NCBI GenBank assembly: GCA_947479055.1
Contig: CANJYE010000005.1
Span: 1 to 64,000 of the forward strand
Length of the DNA stretch: 64,000 bases
Reading direction: 5' to 3'
Origin: Erythrobacteraceae bacterium
GTDB lineage: Bacteria; Pseudomonadota; Alphaproteobacteria; Sphingomonadales; Sphingomonadaceae
Shown here in pieces: positions 1 to 8,530 of the stretch. A program made the position numbers and the translations under genes. Below the pieces are notes generated by a model. That model was not told the DNA's origin. It was given only the letters and a program-made list of their open reading frames with translations, and did no database searches. The first letter of the stretch is position 1. Each line of letters opens with the position of its first letter.

Positions 1-596
1 ATTGTAGCGCGGACCACTTGACGCGAAACATGATTATCAGGGAAATTCCTCTTGACGATTTCAAATACATCAGAGCGTTTGACCTCGGTATCGATTTTAA
101 GTTGGCCTATAAAATCATTCAGATCGGTGTTTTTGACATTCTTGCGAGCGACGCCCCGTTCGCTCGCATTACTCGTTGGGCGGAGCACCGGCCGGCTTGT
201 CGATGTGAGAAGTCCCTCAATATCTGCCCTACTCAACAGCAGGTCTGATATCTCGTGATAGGCGCGAGCCGCGTTCCCATAATTGACACTGACATCAAAG
301 TTCCCACGGCTTAATGACTGACGCCTGATAGTGCCAGCTGACGGGCCACCTAGCATTTTGTCCCGAATGAACCTCCAAAATTCGGCTTTAGCGCCATCCT
401 GTATTTGATCTATTTCTTCGGTAGAAATCCAGCGCCCTAAAAAATCGAAACTTGTATTCCAAGATCGGGCTTTCATTTCGACCGCGCCTTCTTCAAGCGC
501 ATGGAAGAGTTCTGAGATGGCTTCTTCCCGTTCCCATGCTTCGGCGAGGAGGTCGATTGCTCTGCTCACAGGAACCCAAGCATTAGCCTTGGTCAT
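1..596 (-). CDS. Unknown accessory protein coupled to the integrase (3' end outside window)
   Basis: An open frame of 198 codons runs without a stop from an ATG at 594-596 to the window edge. Its first 14 bases overlap the end of the integrase gene, so the two are probably translationally coupled. The visible protein begins MTKANAWVPVSRAIDLL and is hydrophilic, with a charged helical N-terminal part and no signal peptide or membrane segment. The last visible part (KRSDVFEIVKRNFPDNHVSR) has the look of a small helical DNA-binding tail, but this is only an impression. Base composition is clearly less GC-rich than in the housekeeping genes. I do not recognise a family. The position inside an integrated element is the only functional hint. 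Confidence 0.6.
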   Translation of the reverse strand, partial: MTKANAWVPVSRAIDLLAEAWEREEAISELFHALEEGAVEMKARSWNTSFDFLGRWISTEEIDQIQDGAKAEFWRFIRDKMLGGPSAGTIRRQSLSRGNFDVSVNYGNAARAYHEISDLLLSRADIEGLLTSTSRPVLRPTSNASERGVARKNVKNTDLNDFIGQLKIDTEVKRSDVFEIVKRNFPDNHVSRQVVRAT

Positions 597-1803
597 GGAC
601 TGCTACTCCGCCTGAATTGAGATATGCGGTCCAATCATCCATCAGAACCTTGCGCTTGGCTAGGAGGTCTCCGCGCCGATAGGCAGCTTCCACTTTGTTC
701 GCCACCGTATGCGCTAGCGCCATTTCCACCACCTCAGGAGAATGATTCGTGTTCTCGGCCGCCCAGTCTCGGAAGGTCGACCTGAAGCCGTGAACAGTAA
801 ACTGCCCTAATCCCATCCTCTTGAGGACGGCTGCCAGGGTCATGTCCGAAAGCGGCTGCTTGAAAGATCCCGGGAACACCAAATCACACCCCTTGATCCG
901 TGGCAGGCGTTGCAAGACCGTTAGAGCCGCAGCAGACAGTGGTACCCTATGCTCACGGCCAGCTTTCATTCTCTCGCTTGGGATGATCCAAACACCATCC
1001 GCGAGGTCGATTTCGGACCAAGTGGCACCGCGCACTTCGCCGGAACGTGATGCGGTAAGAATGGTGAACTGAAGGGCGCGTGGGCTGATGCCGTCCCTAT
1101 TCGCCAAATCGATCCAAAAGCCTGACACATCCTGCCAAGGCATCGCGGGGTGATGCCGTACCCGCTTTACCTTCGAGATCCGGGGCAACGCTACTTCCAG
1201 ACCACCACGCCAAATTGCAGGGTTCTCGCCACTGCGCCAACCTTTGAGCTTGGCGCTATTCAGCACAGCCTCGATGCGCATCCGAACGCGGCTGGCAGTT
1301 TCGGGCTTCTCGCTCCAAATCGGTCGCAGCACCTTGATGATGTGCTCGGCCGTAATGTCACCAACTGGCAGGTCGCCGATCGTCGGGTAAGCGTAGGTCT
1401 TCAGGGTGTTCGACCACTGCTGACGGTGCTTTGCATTTCTCCAGCCAGCTTCCTGATCGGCAATGTATTCTGCAGCTGCCACCTTGAAGGTTGCCGCACG
1501 GCGGGTTCGTGCTTGAGCTTCTGCAAGCCTAATCTCCGATTGCGCAGCGATAGCTTCTCGCCGACCCTCAATAGGGTTGATGCCTTGCGCGATCATGACT
1601 TTGAGCCTGGCAGCTTCCGCACGGGCATCTGCTAGTGAAAGGACGCTTACGGCCCCCAGGCCCATTTCGCGACGTTTGTGGCTCATCTGGAAGCGCAAGA
1701 TCCAACTCTTGCTCCCGCTTGGCTTCACGCAAAGATAGAGCCCGTTTCCATCGGCGTGCATGCCCGGCACGGCATTTCGAACCTGCAAACTCGTAAGTCC
1801 CAT
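583..1803 (-). CDS. Tyrosine-type site-specific recombinase (P4-like integrase)
   Basis: Integrates and excises a mobile element at the neighbouring tRNA gene. The 406-residue protein has an N-terminal arm-DNA-binding domain of DUF4102 type (residues 1-85, with ADGNGLYL), a central SAM-like domain (about 105-200) and a C-terminal catalytic domain. Visible catalytic residues are R253 (SRSGEV), H338 and R341 (HGFR), H365 and the nucleophile Y375 (EAAYRRGD). The frame stays open to an ATG at 1887, but the family starts at MGLTSLQ, so I chose the ATG at 1801-1803, which has AAGG a few bases upstream. The gene reads away from the 3' end of tRNA-Ser, the classical layout of an island integrase. The rest of the element lies to the left, outside the window. 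Confidence 0.92.
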   Translation of the reverse strand: MGLTSLQVRNAVPGMHADGNGLYLCVKPSGSKSWILRFQMSHKRREMGLGAVSVLSLADARAEAARLKVMIAQGINPIEGRREAIAAQSEIRLAEAQARTRRAATFKVAAAEYIADQEAGWRNAKHRQQWSNTLKTYAYPTIGDLPVGDITAEHIIKVLRPIWSEKPETASRVRMRIEAVLNSAKLKGWRSGENPAIWRGGLEVALPRISKVKRVRHHPAMPWQDVSGFWIDLANRDGISPRALQFTILTASRSGEVRGATWSEIDLADGVWIIPSERMKAGREHRVPLSAAALTVLQRLPRIKGCDLVFPGSFKQPLSDMTLAAVLKRMGLGQFTVHGFRSTFRDWAAENTNHSPEVVEMALAHTVANKVEAAYRRGDLLAKRKVLMDDWTAYLNSGGVAVHDQG

Positions 1804-1894
1804 CACCTTATCCCACCATATCTCCCACCACATCGAGCCGATTTCCGGGAATGATGGGCGGCTAGCCAAAGCCAATGGTGGAATCATACTCCTA

Positions 1895-1910
1895 GAAAAC
1901 CAAGGTTTTC
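1895..1910. repeat. Perfect 16-bp inverted repeat between integrase and tRNA-Ser
   Basis: The bases GAAAACC-AA-GGTTTTC form a perfect palindrome with 7-bp arms in the 66-bp gap between the integrase and the tRNA gene. Its right half continues into GGTTTTCAAG (1904-1913), ten bases that occur again in the anticodon arm of the tRNA gene (2002-2011). It could be a recombinase or excisionase site, or part of an attachment core; nothing here proves either. Confidence 0.45.
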
Positions 1911-1953
1911 AAGGGCATTGACGGACGTACGAAGCCATCAATGGAGGAGAAAT

Positions 1954-2043
1954 TGGCGGACAGGGTGGGATTCGAACCCACGGTGAGCTTGCACCCACGG
2001 CGGTTTTCAAGACCGCTGCCTTAAACCACTCGGCCACCTGTCC
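1954..2043 (-). tRNA. tRNA-Ser (anticodon UGA)
   Basis: A 90-nt class II tRNA on the minus strand. The acceptor stem pairs GGACAGG with CCTGTCC, the 3' CCA is encoded (TGG at 1954-1956 on the plus strand), and the T arm has the GGTTCGAATCC sequence. The anticodon loop CTTGAAA gives UGA, and a long variable arm is present as expected for serine. The 3' end faces the integrase, so this gene is the likely attachment site of the element to its left, and the intact tRNA was probably restored on integration. Confidence 0.95.
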
Positions 2044-2200
2044 TTCGGGCGCCTCCGCTAGCGCGGGACGGAGGGATTGTCACCTCCCCTTGCGGCGTCG
2101 CGCCAGATCGAGCGCGGGGCGGGGCGGGCTGTCCCCGGATTGATCCCCGGACCTGCTTGCGGCAATTCACTTGTTGCGCGGACTGTGACATGATCGCGCG

Positions 2201-3229
2201 ATGCAATTCCTCAAGCGAATCCTTGCCTTCCTCGCCCTGCTGGGCCTCGGAGCGCCGATTCCCGCCGCCTCGGGGGAGGAAACCGGCCTCGGGTTCGATG
2301 CCTATCTGCAATTGCTGGCCGCCAGGGCCCGGGCCGAAGGGGTAAGTGAGCCGACAATCCAGAGCATGACAGCGGGATTGACTCCCAATCCGCGCGTGGT
2401 CGCGCTCGATCGCAACCAGCCCGGGCAGGCCACGAACACGGGCTTTCCGGCGATGGCGCCCTATATCGCTCGCCATGTCGGAGCCGGGATTGCCCGCAAT
2501 GGGCGGGATCTGCGGGCCTCGCTCGGGCCGCTCGGCAGCGATATCGAGGCGCGCTATGGCGTGCCCTTGCCGGTGATGATCGCCATTTTCGGGCATGAGA
2601 CCAATTACGGCAGCTATACCGGCGATTTCGATCTTGCCCGTTCGCTCGCCACGCTGGCGTGGGAAGGGCGGCGGCGCGAGATGTTCGCGGATGAATTCGT
2701 TGCCCTGCTCAAGATCGCCGATCAGGGCGTGCCGCGCAGCAGGCTGGCGGGCAGCTGGGCCGGGGCGTTCGGCTATCCGCAATTCATGCCAAGCGTCTAC
2801 CTGCGGCTTGCCGCCGACGGCGATGGCGATGGCGATCGAGACATCTGGGCGAGCCGGGCCGACGCGCTGGCATCGATCGCCAACTACTTCCGCGATGCGG
2901 GCTGGCGGCGCGGCCAGCCATGGGGCGTGGCCGCGTTTGTCCCCGCCGGGTTCGACCGTGCGGCGATTCAGGGCGAACTGGCCCCCCCGGTCTGCCCGCG
3001 CGTGCATGTGCGATTCAGCCAGTGGAAAACGGTGCGCGAATGGCGCGCGTTGGGCGTGCAGCCGCAGGGCTGGCTGGCCGACGATGTGCTGGCTTCGCTG
3101 TTCGAACCGGACGGTCCGGGAACAAACGCCTACCTCTTAACCGGGAATTATAGGGTTATCCTCGAATATAACTGCTCGAACTACTACGCGCTTTCCGTGG
3201 GGTTGCTTGCAGATGAGATTGGTAAATGA
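2201..3229 (+). CDS. Lytic murein transglycosylase, MltB family
   Basis: Cleaves the glycan strands of peptidoglycan in the periplasm, leaving 1,6-anhydro-muramyl ends. The 342-residue protein has a hydrophobic signal segment (residues 5-24), then the MltB/Slt35-type catalytic domain. The catalytic glutamate is E133 in FGHETNYG, followed by the family block WAGAFGYPQFMPS. No lipobox is visible, so it is probably a soluble periplasmic form. Its end overlaps the start of the next cell-wall gene, and a D,D-carboxypeptidase follows, so the three may form a peptidoglycan-remodelling cluster. A C-terminal peptidoglycan-binding domain, common in related proteins, is not evident. Confidence 0.9.
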   Translation: MQFLKRILAFLALLGLGAPIPAASGEETGLGFDAYLQLLAARARAEGVSEPTIQSMTAGLTPNPRVVALDRNQPGQATNTGFPAMAPYIARHVGAGIARNGRDLRASLGPLGSDIEARYGVPLPVMIAIFGHETNYGSYTGDFDLARSLATLAWEGRRREMFADEFVALLKIADQGVPRSRLAGSWAGAFGYPQFMPSVYLRLAADGDGDGDRDIWASRADALASIANYFRDAGWRRGQPWGVAAFVPAGFDRAAIQGELAPPVCPRVHVRFSQWKTVREWRALGVQPQGWLADDVLASLFEPDGPGTNAYLLTGNYRVILEYNCSNYYALSVGLLADEIGK

Positions 3230-4181
3230 ACGCCTGTTGCCGCTGGTCCTGCCGCTGGGGCTGATCTTCGCGCTTTCGGCTTGCGGGGTTGTCGGTGGTG
3301 GCGACAGTCATCCACAACGCGCCGCAGCGCCGGTGCAGCAAGGCCCTGCTGCCGATTATCCGGTCGTTCTGGGTGAGCCCTACACCATTGATGGCACGCT
3401 CTATTCGCCCGTCGATACTCTGAACTACGACGAGGTTGGCCTGGCCGCGCTGGACAGCGAAGGCGGCGACGCCATCAGCGCCGCGCTGCGCACGCTGCCG
3501 GTGCCGAGCTATGTCGAGGTCACTTCGCTGGAAACGGGCCGCACCATCCTCGTCCGCGCAGAGCGACGCGGGCCGATGAGTGGATCGCGCTTTGTCGCGC
3601 TTTCGCCGGGGGCGATGGTCCAGCTGGGTGGCAGCGACGGCACTCCGGTGCGGGTGCGCCGGGTCAATCCGCCGGAACAGGAACGCGCCATGCTGCGCCG
3701 GGGCGAGCAGGTCCCGGCCCGGATGGATACGCCGCAGTCGCTGGTCAATGTGCTGAAGCGCAAACTTCCGGCTGGAACTCTCGTATCGGCACCTCTCGCT
3801 GCGACGCCAACGCCCACGGTACCTGCCGCCATGCCGGCGGTGCCAAAGCCGCTAGCAGCCGCAGCCATACCGCCCTCGAAGCATCCGGTCGCAACCTTGC
3901 CGTCTGCGCCTACACCGCCACCGGCCCAGGCGGCACCGGATGCCGTCGCACCTGCGCCTGCGGTTCCAGCCAGGGGCGGTTTCATCGTCCAGGCCGGTGC
4001 CTTCGCCAGGAAGGAAAACGCCGATCGCGCCGCTGCCGAGCTCAGCGGCAAGGTCGACAAGGCGGGCACGCTCTATCGTGTCCGGACCGGACCTTTTTCC
4101 ACCCACAAGGAGGCTGAGGCCTCGCTCGCCAAGGTGACGCACGCGGGCTATAGCGGGGCACGAATCTACAGCGTCGAATAA
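3213..4181 (+). CDS. SPOR-domain lipoprotein, RlpA-like
   Basis: A lipoprotein with LSAC and acylated C24 after a short hydrophobic leader. A region resembling the RlpA double-psi beta-barrel lies at about 50-155, followed by an Ala/Pro-rich linker and a C-terminal SPOR domain from about 245 (GGFIVQAGAFARKENA). SPOR domains bind denuded glycan at the division septum. RlpA proteins are lytic transglycosylases in some bacteria, but the usual catalytic surroundings are poorly kept here, so enzymatic activity is uncertain. The ATG at 3213 was preferred to the TTG at 3207. It lies inside the end of the upstream transglycosylase gene, so coupling is likely. Confidence 0.78.
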   Translation: MRLVNERLLPLVLPLGLIFALSACGVVGGGDSHPQRAAAPVQQGPAADYPVVLGEPYTIDGTLYSPVDTLNYDEVGLAALDSEGGDAISAALRTLPVPSYVEVTSLETGRTILVRAERRGPMSGSRFVALSPGAMVQLGGSDGTPVRVRRVNPPEQERAMLRRGEQVPARMDTPQSLVNVLKRKLPAGTLVSAPLAATPTPTVPAAMPAVPKPLAAAAIPPSKHPVATLPSAPTPPPAQAAPDAVAPAPAVPARGGFIVQAGAFARKENADRAAAELSGKVDKAGTLYRVRTGPFSTHKEAEASLAKVTHAGYSGARIYSVE

Positions 4182-4217
4182 GGCCCGCGCAAGGATCGCG
4201 GGCCGCGGGGAGCCCGT

Positions 4218-5378
4218 TTGATCCGCCACCTTGTTGCCTGCCTGATTGCTCTTGCGCTTGGTACAGCCACCGGGCCGGCTGGCGCGCGCGAAGTTCTGCC
4301 GGCCATTCCCACCCCGCAGGAGGCTCCGATCGCGCTGCTGGTCGATGCCAGCTCCGGCCAGGTGCTCTACACGCGCGAAGCGGCGCGGCGGTTCGTCCCG
4401 GCCTCGATCACCAAAGTGATGACCACTTATGTCGCGTTCGAAATGATGCGCGCGGGTCGGCTTTCACCAAGCAAGCAGTTCGCGATGGACGCGGCCGCTT
4501 TCCGTGACTGGCACCGCAAGGGTTCGACCATGTTCCTCGGCCTGAGCGAACCGGTTTCGGTCGATACGCTGCTGCACGGCATCACCACTGTTTCGGCCAA
4601 CGACGGTGCGATCGTGCTGGCTAAGGGCGCGGCCGGTTCGGTCGAGGGCTGGGTCGCGCTGATGAACATCAAGGCGCGGCAATTGGGCATGCGTGACAGC
4701 CATTTCGGCTTGCCCAACGGCTGGATGGACGAAGGTCGGACCTATGTCAGCGCCCGCGACCTGGCCCTGCTTGGCCGCACGCTGGTGACCCGCCATAGCC
4801 AACTCTACCACCGCTACTACGGGCAACGCAGCTACAGCTTCAACGGCATCACCCAGCAGAACCACGATCCGATCACCGGTGTGGTGCCGGGTGCCGACGG
4901 GATCAAGACCGGCTTTACCGAACAGGCCGGCTATGGCTTCCTCGGCACGGCCCAGCGCGGGGGGGAGCGGCTGGTGATGGTGGTGGCCGGGGTCGACGAC
5001 GGCAAGACCCGGCGCAAGGCCGCACAGGAATTCATGGAATGGGGCTTTACCGCCTTCGATCGCCATGTCCTGCTGCCCGAACATGCCCGGCTGGGCGTCG
5101 CCGACGTGCAGGGCGGAGCATCCCGGCAGGTCGGGCTGGTCGCCGCCGACGCGGTCTCAGCGCTTCTGCCGCATGGCACCACTGCCAAGTTCGCGGCGAT
5201 CCTCCATTACGCCGGGCCGATCCGCGCGCCGATCAGGCGGGGCGAGCAGATCGCCCAGCTTGAAGTGCGGATCGATGGCAAACGCTCGCACTGGCTGCCG
5301 GTGCTGGCGGCAGAAGCTGTGCCGCGCGCCAACATCTTCCAGCGACTGGTCAACGGCCTGCTCGGACTGTTCGGCTGA
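4218..5378 (+). CDS. D-alanyl-D-alanine carboxypeptidase (PBP5/6, DacF type)
   Basis: Removes the terminal D-alanine from peptidoglycan pentapeptides. After a signal peptide (residues 1-23) the S11 peptidase domain shows the complete serine-peptidase signature: S63-x-x-K66 (ASITKVM), S126-A-N128 and K230-T-G232. A C-terminal PBP5-type beta domain follows from about 290, ending in a short hydrophobic helix (NGLLGLFG) that may anchor it to the membrane. The start is a TTG with GGGGAG five bases upstream. The stop overlaps the tmk start by one base (TGATG), so cell-wall and nucleotide genes may share a transcript. Confidence 0.93.
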   Translation: MIRHLVACLIALALGTATGPAGAREVLPAIPTPQEAPIALLVDASSGQVLYTREAARRFVPASITKVMTTYVAFEMMRAGRLSPSKQFAMDAAAFRDWHRKGSTMFLGLSEPVSVDTLLHGITTVSANDGAIVLAKGAAGSVEGWVALMNIKARQLGMRDSHFGLPNGWMDEGRTYVSARDLALLGRTLVTRHSQLYHRYYGQRSYSFNGITQQNHDPITGVVPGADGIKTGFTEQAGYGFLGTAQRGGERLVMVVAGVDDGKTRRKAAQEFMEWGFTAFDRHVLLPEHARLGVADVQGGASRQVGLVAADAVSALLPHGTTAKFAAILHYAGPIRAPIRRGEQIAQLEVRIDGKRSHWLPVLAAEAVPRANIFQRLVNGLLGLFG

Positions 5379-6013
5379 TGGCCGGGCGCTTTATCACGCT
5401 GGAAGGTGGGGAAGGGGTCGGCAAATCGACCCAGGCACGATTGCTGGCAGAAGCGCTCGAAGCGCGCGGCATTGCGGTGGAATGCACCCGCGAACCGGGC
5501 GGCACGCCGGGGGCCGAAGCGATCCGCTCGCTCCTGCTTGCTCCGCCTGCCGACGGTTGGGGCCCGCGCGCCGAGGCGCTGCTGTTTGCCGCAGCCCGGG
5601 CCGACCATCTCGAAAAACGCATCCTGCCCGCGCTGGCGCAGGGCAAATGGGTAATCTGCGACCGCTTCCTCGATTCGACCCGCGCCTATCAGGGCGGCGG
5701 CGGCGGGCTGTCGGATGAGGAGCTCATCGCACTCCACAGGATCGGTAGCCAGAGCATATTGCCTGATCTGACCCTGCTGGTGGAAGTACCACCCGAAATC
5801 AGCGCCGGGCGGCTTGCTGGGCGCGATGGCGGGGTCAGCGATGCGATCGGCGGGCGCGACAGTGCCTATCACGCCCGCGTGGCCGCAGCCTTCCGCCGCC
5901 TGGCCGAGGCAGAACCGGCCCGTTTCCGCGGGATCGACGGGACTGGCGCTCCCGCGCAGACCCATGCCCTGATTCTGGCCGCGATCGCGCCATTGCTGGA
6001 ACCGGCAGCGTGA
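5378..6013 (+). CDS. tmk: Thymidylate kinase
   Basis: Phosphorylates dTMP to dTDP. The P-loop GGEGVGKST spans residues 10-18 (K16), the dTMP-binding TREPGG is at 37-42, and the DRx motif is D95-R96-F97, followed by STRAYQGGGGG. The length of 211 residues is normal for the family. It starts at the ATG overlapping the upstream stop, and its own TGA overlaps the GTG of holB, so tmk and holB are coupled. This tmk-holB pair is common in Proteobacteria. Confidence 0.96.
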   Translation: MAGRFITLEGGEGVGKSTQARLLAEALEARGIAVECTREPGGTPGAEAIRSLLLAPPADGWGPRAEALLFAAARADHLEKRILPALAQGKWVICDRFLDSTRAYQGGGGGLSDEELIALHRIGSQSILPDLTLLVEVPPEISAGRLAGRDGGVSDAIGGRDSAYHARVAAAFRRLAEAEPARFRGIDGTGAPAQTHALILAAIAPLLEPAA

Positions 6014-6972
6014 CTCTCGCCGGGCATGGGGATGTCTGGCGGGCATGGCGCAGCGCCATGTCCGGCGCGCGGATGCCCCATGGCTGGATCTTCGCCGGCA
6101 AGAAGGGCCTCGGCAAATCGGCTTTCGCCCAGCAGGCCGCGCGCGAACTGGTGGCGGAGCCCGGCATCTCGCAGCCGCATGGTGCCCATCCCGACATCAT
6201 CGTGCTGACCCATCTCCCGGCCTCGGCCGAGGACATCAAGAAGCGCGACGCAGGCGAGCCCTACCAGCTCAAGCGCAATATCGCGGTCGATCAGATCCGC
6301 GAAATGCAGCAACGGCTGAACACAAGGCCGACACTGGGATCGCGCCGGGCGATCATCATCGATCCGGCCGATGACCTCGAAAAAGGCGCGGCCAATGCTC
6401 TGCTCAAGAGCCTGGAGGAACCACCGGTCGGCTCGTTCTTCCTGCTGGTCGCCCATCGTCCCGGACGCCTGCTGGCAACAATCCGATCGCGTTGCCGCCT
6501 GCTGCGCTTTCCTGCCCTGCCCGATGCTGAGGTGGATACAGTGTTGCGCGAACAGGCACCCCGCGCCGATCCCGCGACCCGCGCCGCCGCCATCACTGCG
6601 GCCGGTGGATCGCCGGGCGCGGCGCTGGAATTCATCGCGCATGATCTTGGCCCGCTGCATGACCTGATGCTGCGGATCAGCGAGGCGGGCGATCCGCAGT
6701 TTGCGCTGCGTGGCGCGCTGGCAGAGGCGATCGGTCTTCGGCCTGATCGGGAGAGAGTGCTGGCCGCGATCGATCTCGCCCGCGCTGTGCTGGCCGAGCG
6801 GATGGCGCAGACCCCGCGCGCCGCGCTGCCGGCGCTCATCGATGCGCATGACGATCTCAACCGCCTTGCCGGGCAGGCCCCGACCTACAATTTCGATCCT
6901 GGTCTGCTGGTGATGGAAATCGGCACCTTGCTCGCTTCGGCCGCTGCCCCTAGGGAACGCGCCAATGGCTGA
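6010..6972 (+). CDS. holB: DNA polymerase III, delta' subunit
   Basis: Part of the clamp-loader complex that places the beta clamp on DNA. The 320-residue protein has a Walker A block GKKGLGKS (residues 30-37), the clamp-loader stretch KSLEEPP, and the SRC arginine-finger motif at 160-162 (TIRSRCRLL). The zinc-finger cysteines found in many delta' proteins are not seen, which is usual in alphaproteobacterial versions. The GTG start overlaps the tmk stop by four bases, and its end overlaps the metG start by eight. Confidence 0.92.
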   Translation: MTLAGHGDVWRAWRSAMSGARMPHGWIFAGKKGLGKSAFAQQAARELVAEPGISQPHGAHPDIIVLTHLPASAEDIKKRDAGEPYQLKRNIAVDQIREMQQRLNTRPTLGSRRAIIIDPADDLEKGAANALLKSLEEPPVGSFFLLVAHRPGRLLATIRSRCRLLRFPALPDAEVDTVLREQAPRADPATRAAAITAAGGSPGAALEFIAHDLGPLHDLMLRISEAGDPQFALRGALAEAIGLRPDRERVLAAIDLARAVLAERMAQTPRAALPALIDAHDDLNRLAGQAPTYNFDPGLLVMEIGTLLASAAAPRERANG

Positions 6973-8530
6973 CTCTTTCTATATCACCACCGCGATCTCC
7001 TATCCCAACGGCAAGCCGCATATCGGTCATGCCTATGAAGCCATCGCGGCTGACGTCATCGCCCGCTTCCAGCGGTTGAAGGGGCGCGATGTCCGCTTCC
7101 AGACCGGGACGGACGAACACGGGCTTAAAATGGCCCAGAAAGCGCGCGAACTGGGAATAACGCCGCGCGCGCTGGCTGACGAGATGTCCACCTATTTCAT
7201 TGCGATGTGCGATGGATTGAATGTAAAGTATGACCGCTTCCTGCGCACCAGCGAAGAGGCCCATCATCGCGCCAGCCAGGCACTGTGGCAAGCGATGGAG
7301 GCCAATGGCGATCTCTATCTCGATCGCTACGAAGGCTGGTATTCTGTTCGCGACGAAGCCTATTACGACGAAAGCGAACTGGTCGAGGGGGAAGAGGGCG
7401 AAAAGCTCTCCCCGCAAGGCACGCCGGTGGAATGGACGGTCGAGGAAAGCTGGTTCTTCCGCCTGTCAGCCTATCAGGACAAATTGCTGGCACTGTTCAG
7501 CGACAATCCGGAATTCCTCCAGCCCGACAGCCGCCGCAACGAGATGGTCGCGTTCGTTTCGGGCGGATTGCGCGATCTTTCGGTCTCGCGCACCAGCTTC
7601 GACTGGGGCGTCAAGGTGCCGGGCAGCGAAGACCATGTAATGTATGTCTGGGTCGATGCGCTGACCAACTATTTGACAGGACTTGGTTATCCTGACCAGA
7701 CGGCCAATTTTGCGCGTTACTGGCCGGCCGACATTCACTTGATCGGCAAGGACATCGTCCGGTTCCATTCGGTCTATTGGCCTGCCTTCCTTATGAGCGC
7801 GGGCTTACCGCTGCCCAGGCAAGTGTTCGGCCATGGCTTCCTGCTCAATCGCGGGCAGAAGGAATCGAAGTCGCTCGGCAATGTGACCGATCCGATGATG
7901 CTGGCCGAAAGCTTCGGGGTGGACGTGCTGCGCTACTTCCTGATGCGCGAAGTCAGCTTTGGACAAGATGGCAGCTATTCGGCAGAAGCTATTGTTACCA
8001 AAACGAATGCGGAACTGGCCAATGGTTTTGGCAATCTGGCGCAGCGCACTCTGTCTATGATCTTCAAGAATCTGGACGGCAAGGTACCCGCTTGGGGCAA
8101 TGCACCGGAGGATACACAGTTGCGATCAGACGTTCGATCTCTCGTGCAGAATGTTATGTGGGGTGAATTCCAACAATTGTCCTTCTCCACCGGCATCGAT
8201 GCTTGGATGAAGGGCGTCTTTGCATGCAATTCATATGTCGATGAAATGGCACCTTGGGCGTTGAGGAAAACCGATCCCGCGCGCATGGCTCAAGTGCTCG
8301 GAACTCTCTATTTCTGCATTGTCGATCTCGCGATTGGAATCATCCCGGTGACGCCGGGCACAGCCAACGCTCTATTGGACGCGATGGGAATTGATCCTGC
8401 CAAGCGAAATTATGATGGCATCGCAAATACCATCATAGGCAATCCGGCTAGCCATATCATCTCAGACCATGTCCTCTCGCAACCAACCCCCATCTTCCCC
8501 CGCCTCGAAATGCCCGAGGAATCAGCCTGA
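6965..8530 (+). CDS. metG: Methionyl-tRNA synthetase
   Basis: Charges tRNA-Met with methionine. The class I signature HIGH is at residues 19-22 and the second ATP-binding motif is KESKS at 299-303. At 521 residues it is the short form, with no C-terminal dimerisation domain and no CxxC zinc knuckle. The start lies inside the end of holB and the stop shares one base with the next start (TGATG). The last third of the gene (about 7960-8480) is much less GC-rich than the surroundings, falling to about 43 percent in places, which suggests local replacement by foreign DNA. Confidence 0.96.
   Translation: MADSFYITTAISYPNGKPHIGHAYEAIAADVIARFQRLKGRDVRFQTGTDEHGLKMAQKARELGITPRALADEMSTYFIAMCDGLNVKYDRFLRTSEEAHHRASQALWQAMEANGDLYLDRYEGWYSVRDEAYYDESELVEGEEGEKLSPQGTPVEWTVEESWFFRLSAYQDKLLALFSDNPEFLQPDSRRNEMVAFVSGGLRDLSVSRTSFDWGVKVPGSEDHVMYVWVDALTNYLTGLGYPDQTANFARYWPADIHLIGKDIVRFHSVYWPAFLMSAGLPLPRQVFGHGFLLNRGQKESKSLGNVTDPMMLAESFGVDVLRYFLMREVSFGQDGSYSAEAIVTKTNAELANGFGNLAQRTLSMIFKNLDGKVPAWGNAPEDTQLRSDVRSLVQNVMWGEFQQLSFSTGIDAWMKGVFACNSYVDEMAPWALRKTDPARMAQVLGTLYFCIVDLAIGIIPVTPGTANALLDAMGIDPAKRNYDGIANTIIGNPASHIISDHVLSQPTPIFPRLEMPEESA

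Noticed and set aside
18-258. Two short plus-strand frames at the left edge
   Set aside because: They lie opposite the longer open minus-strand gene that is coupled to the integrase and have no own start signal.
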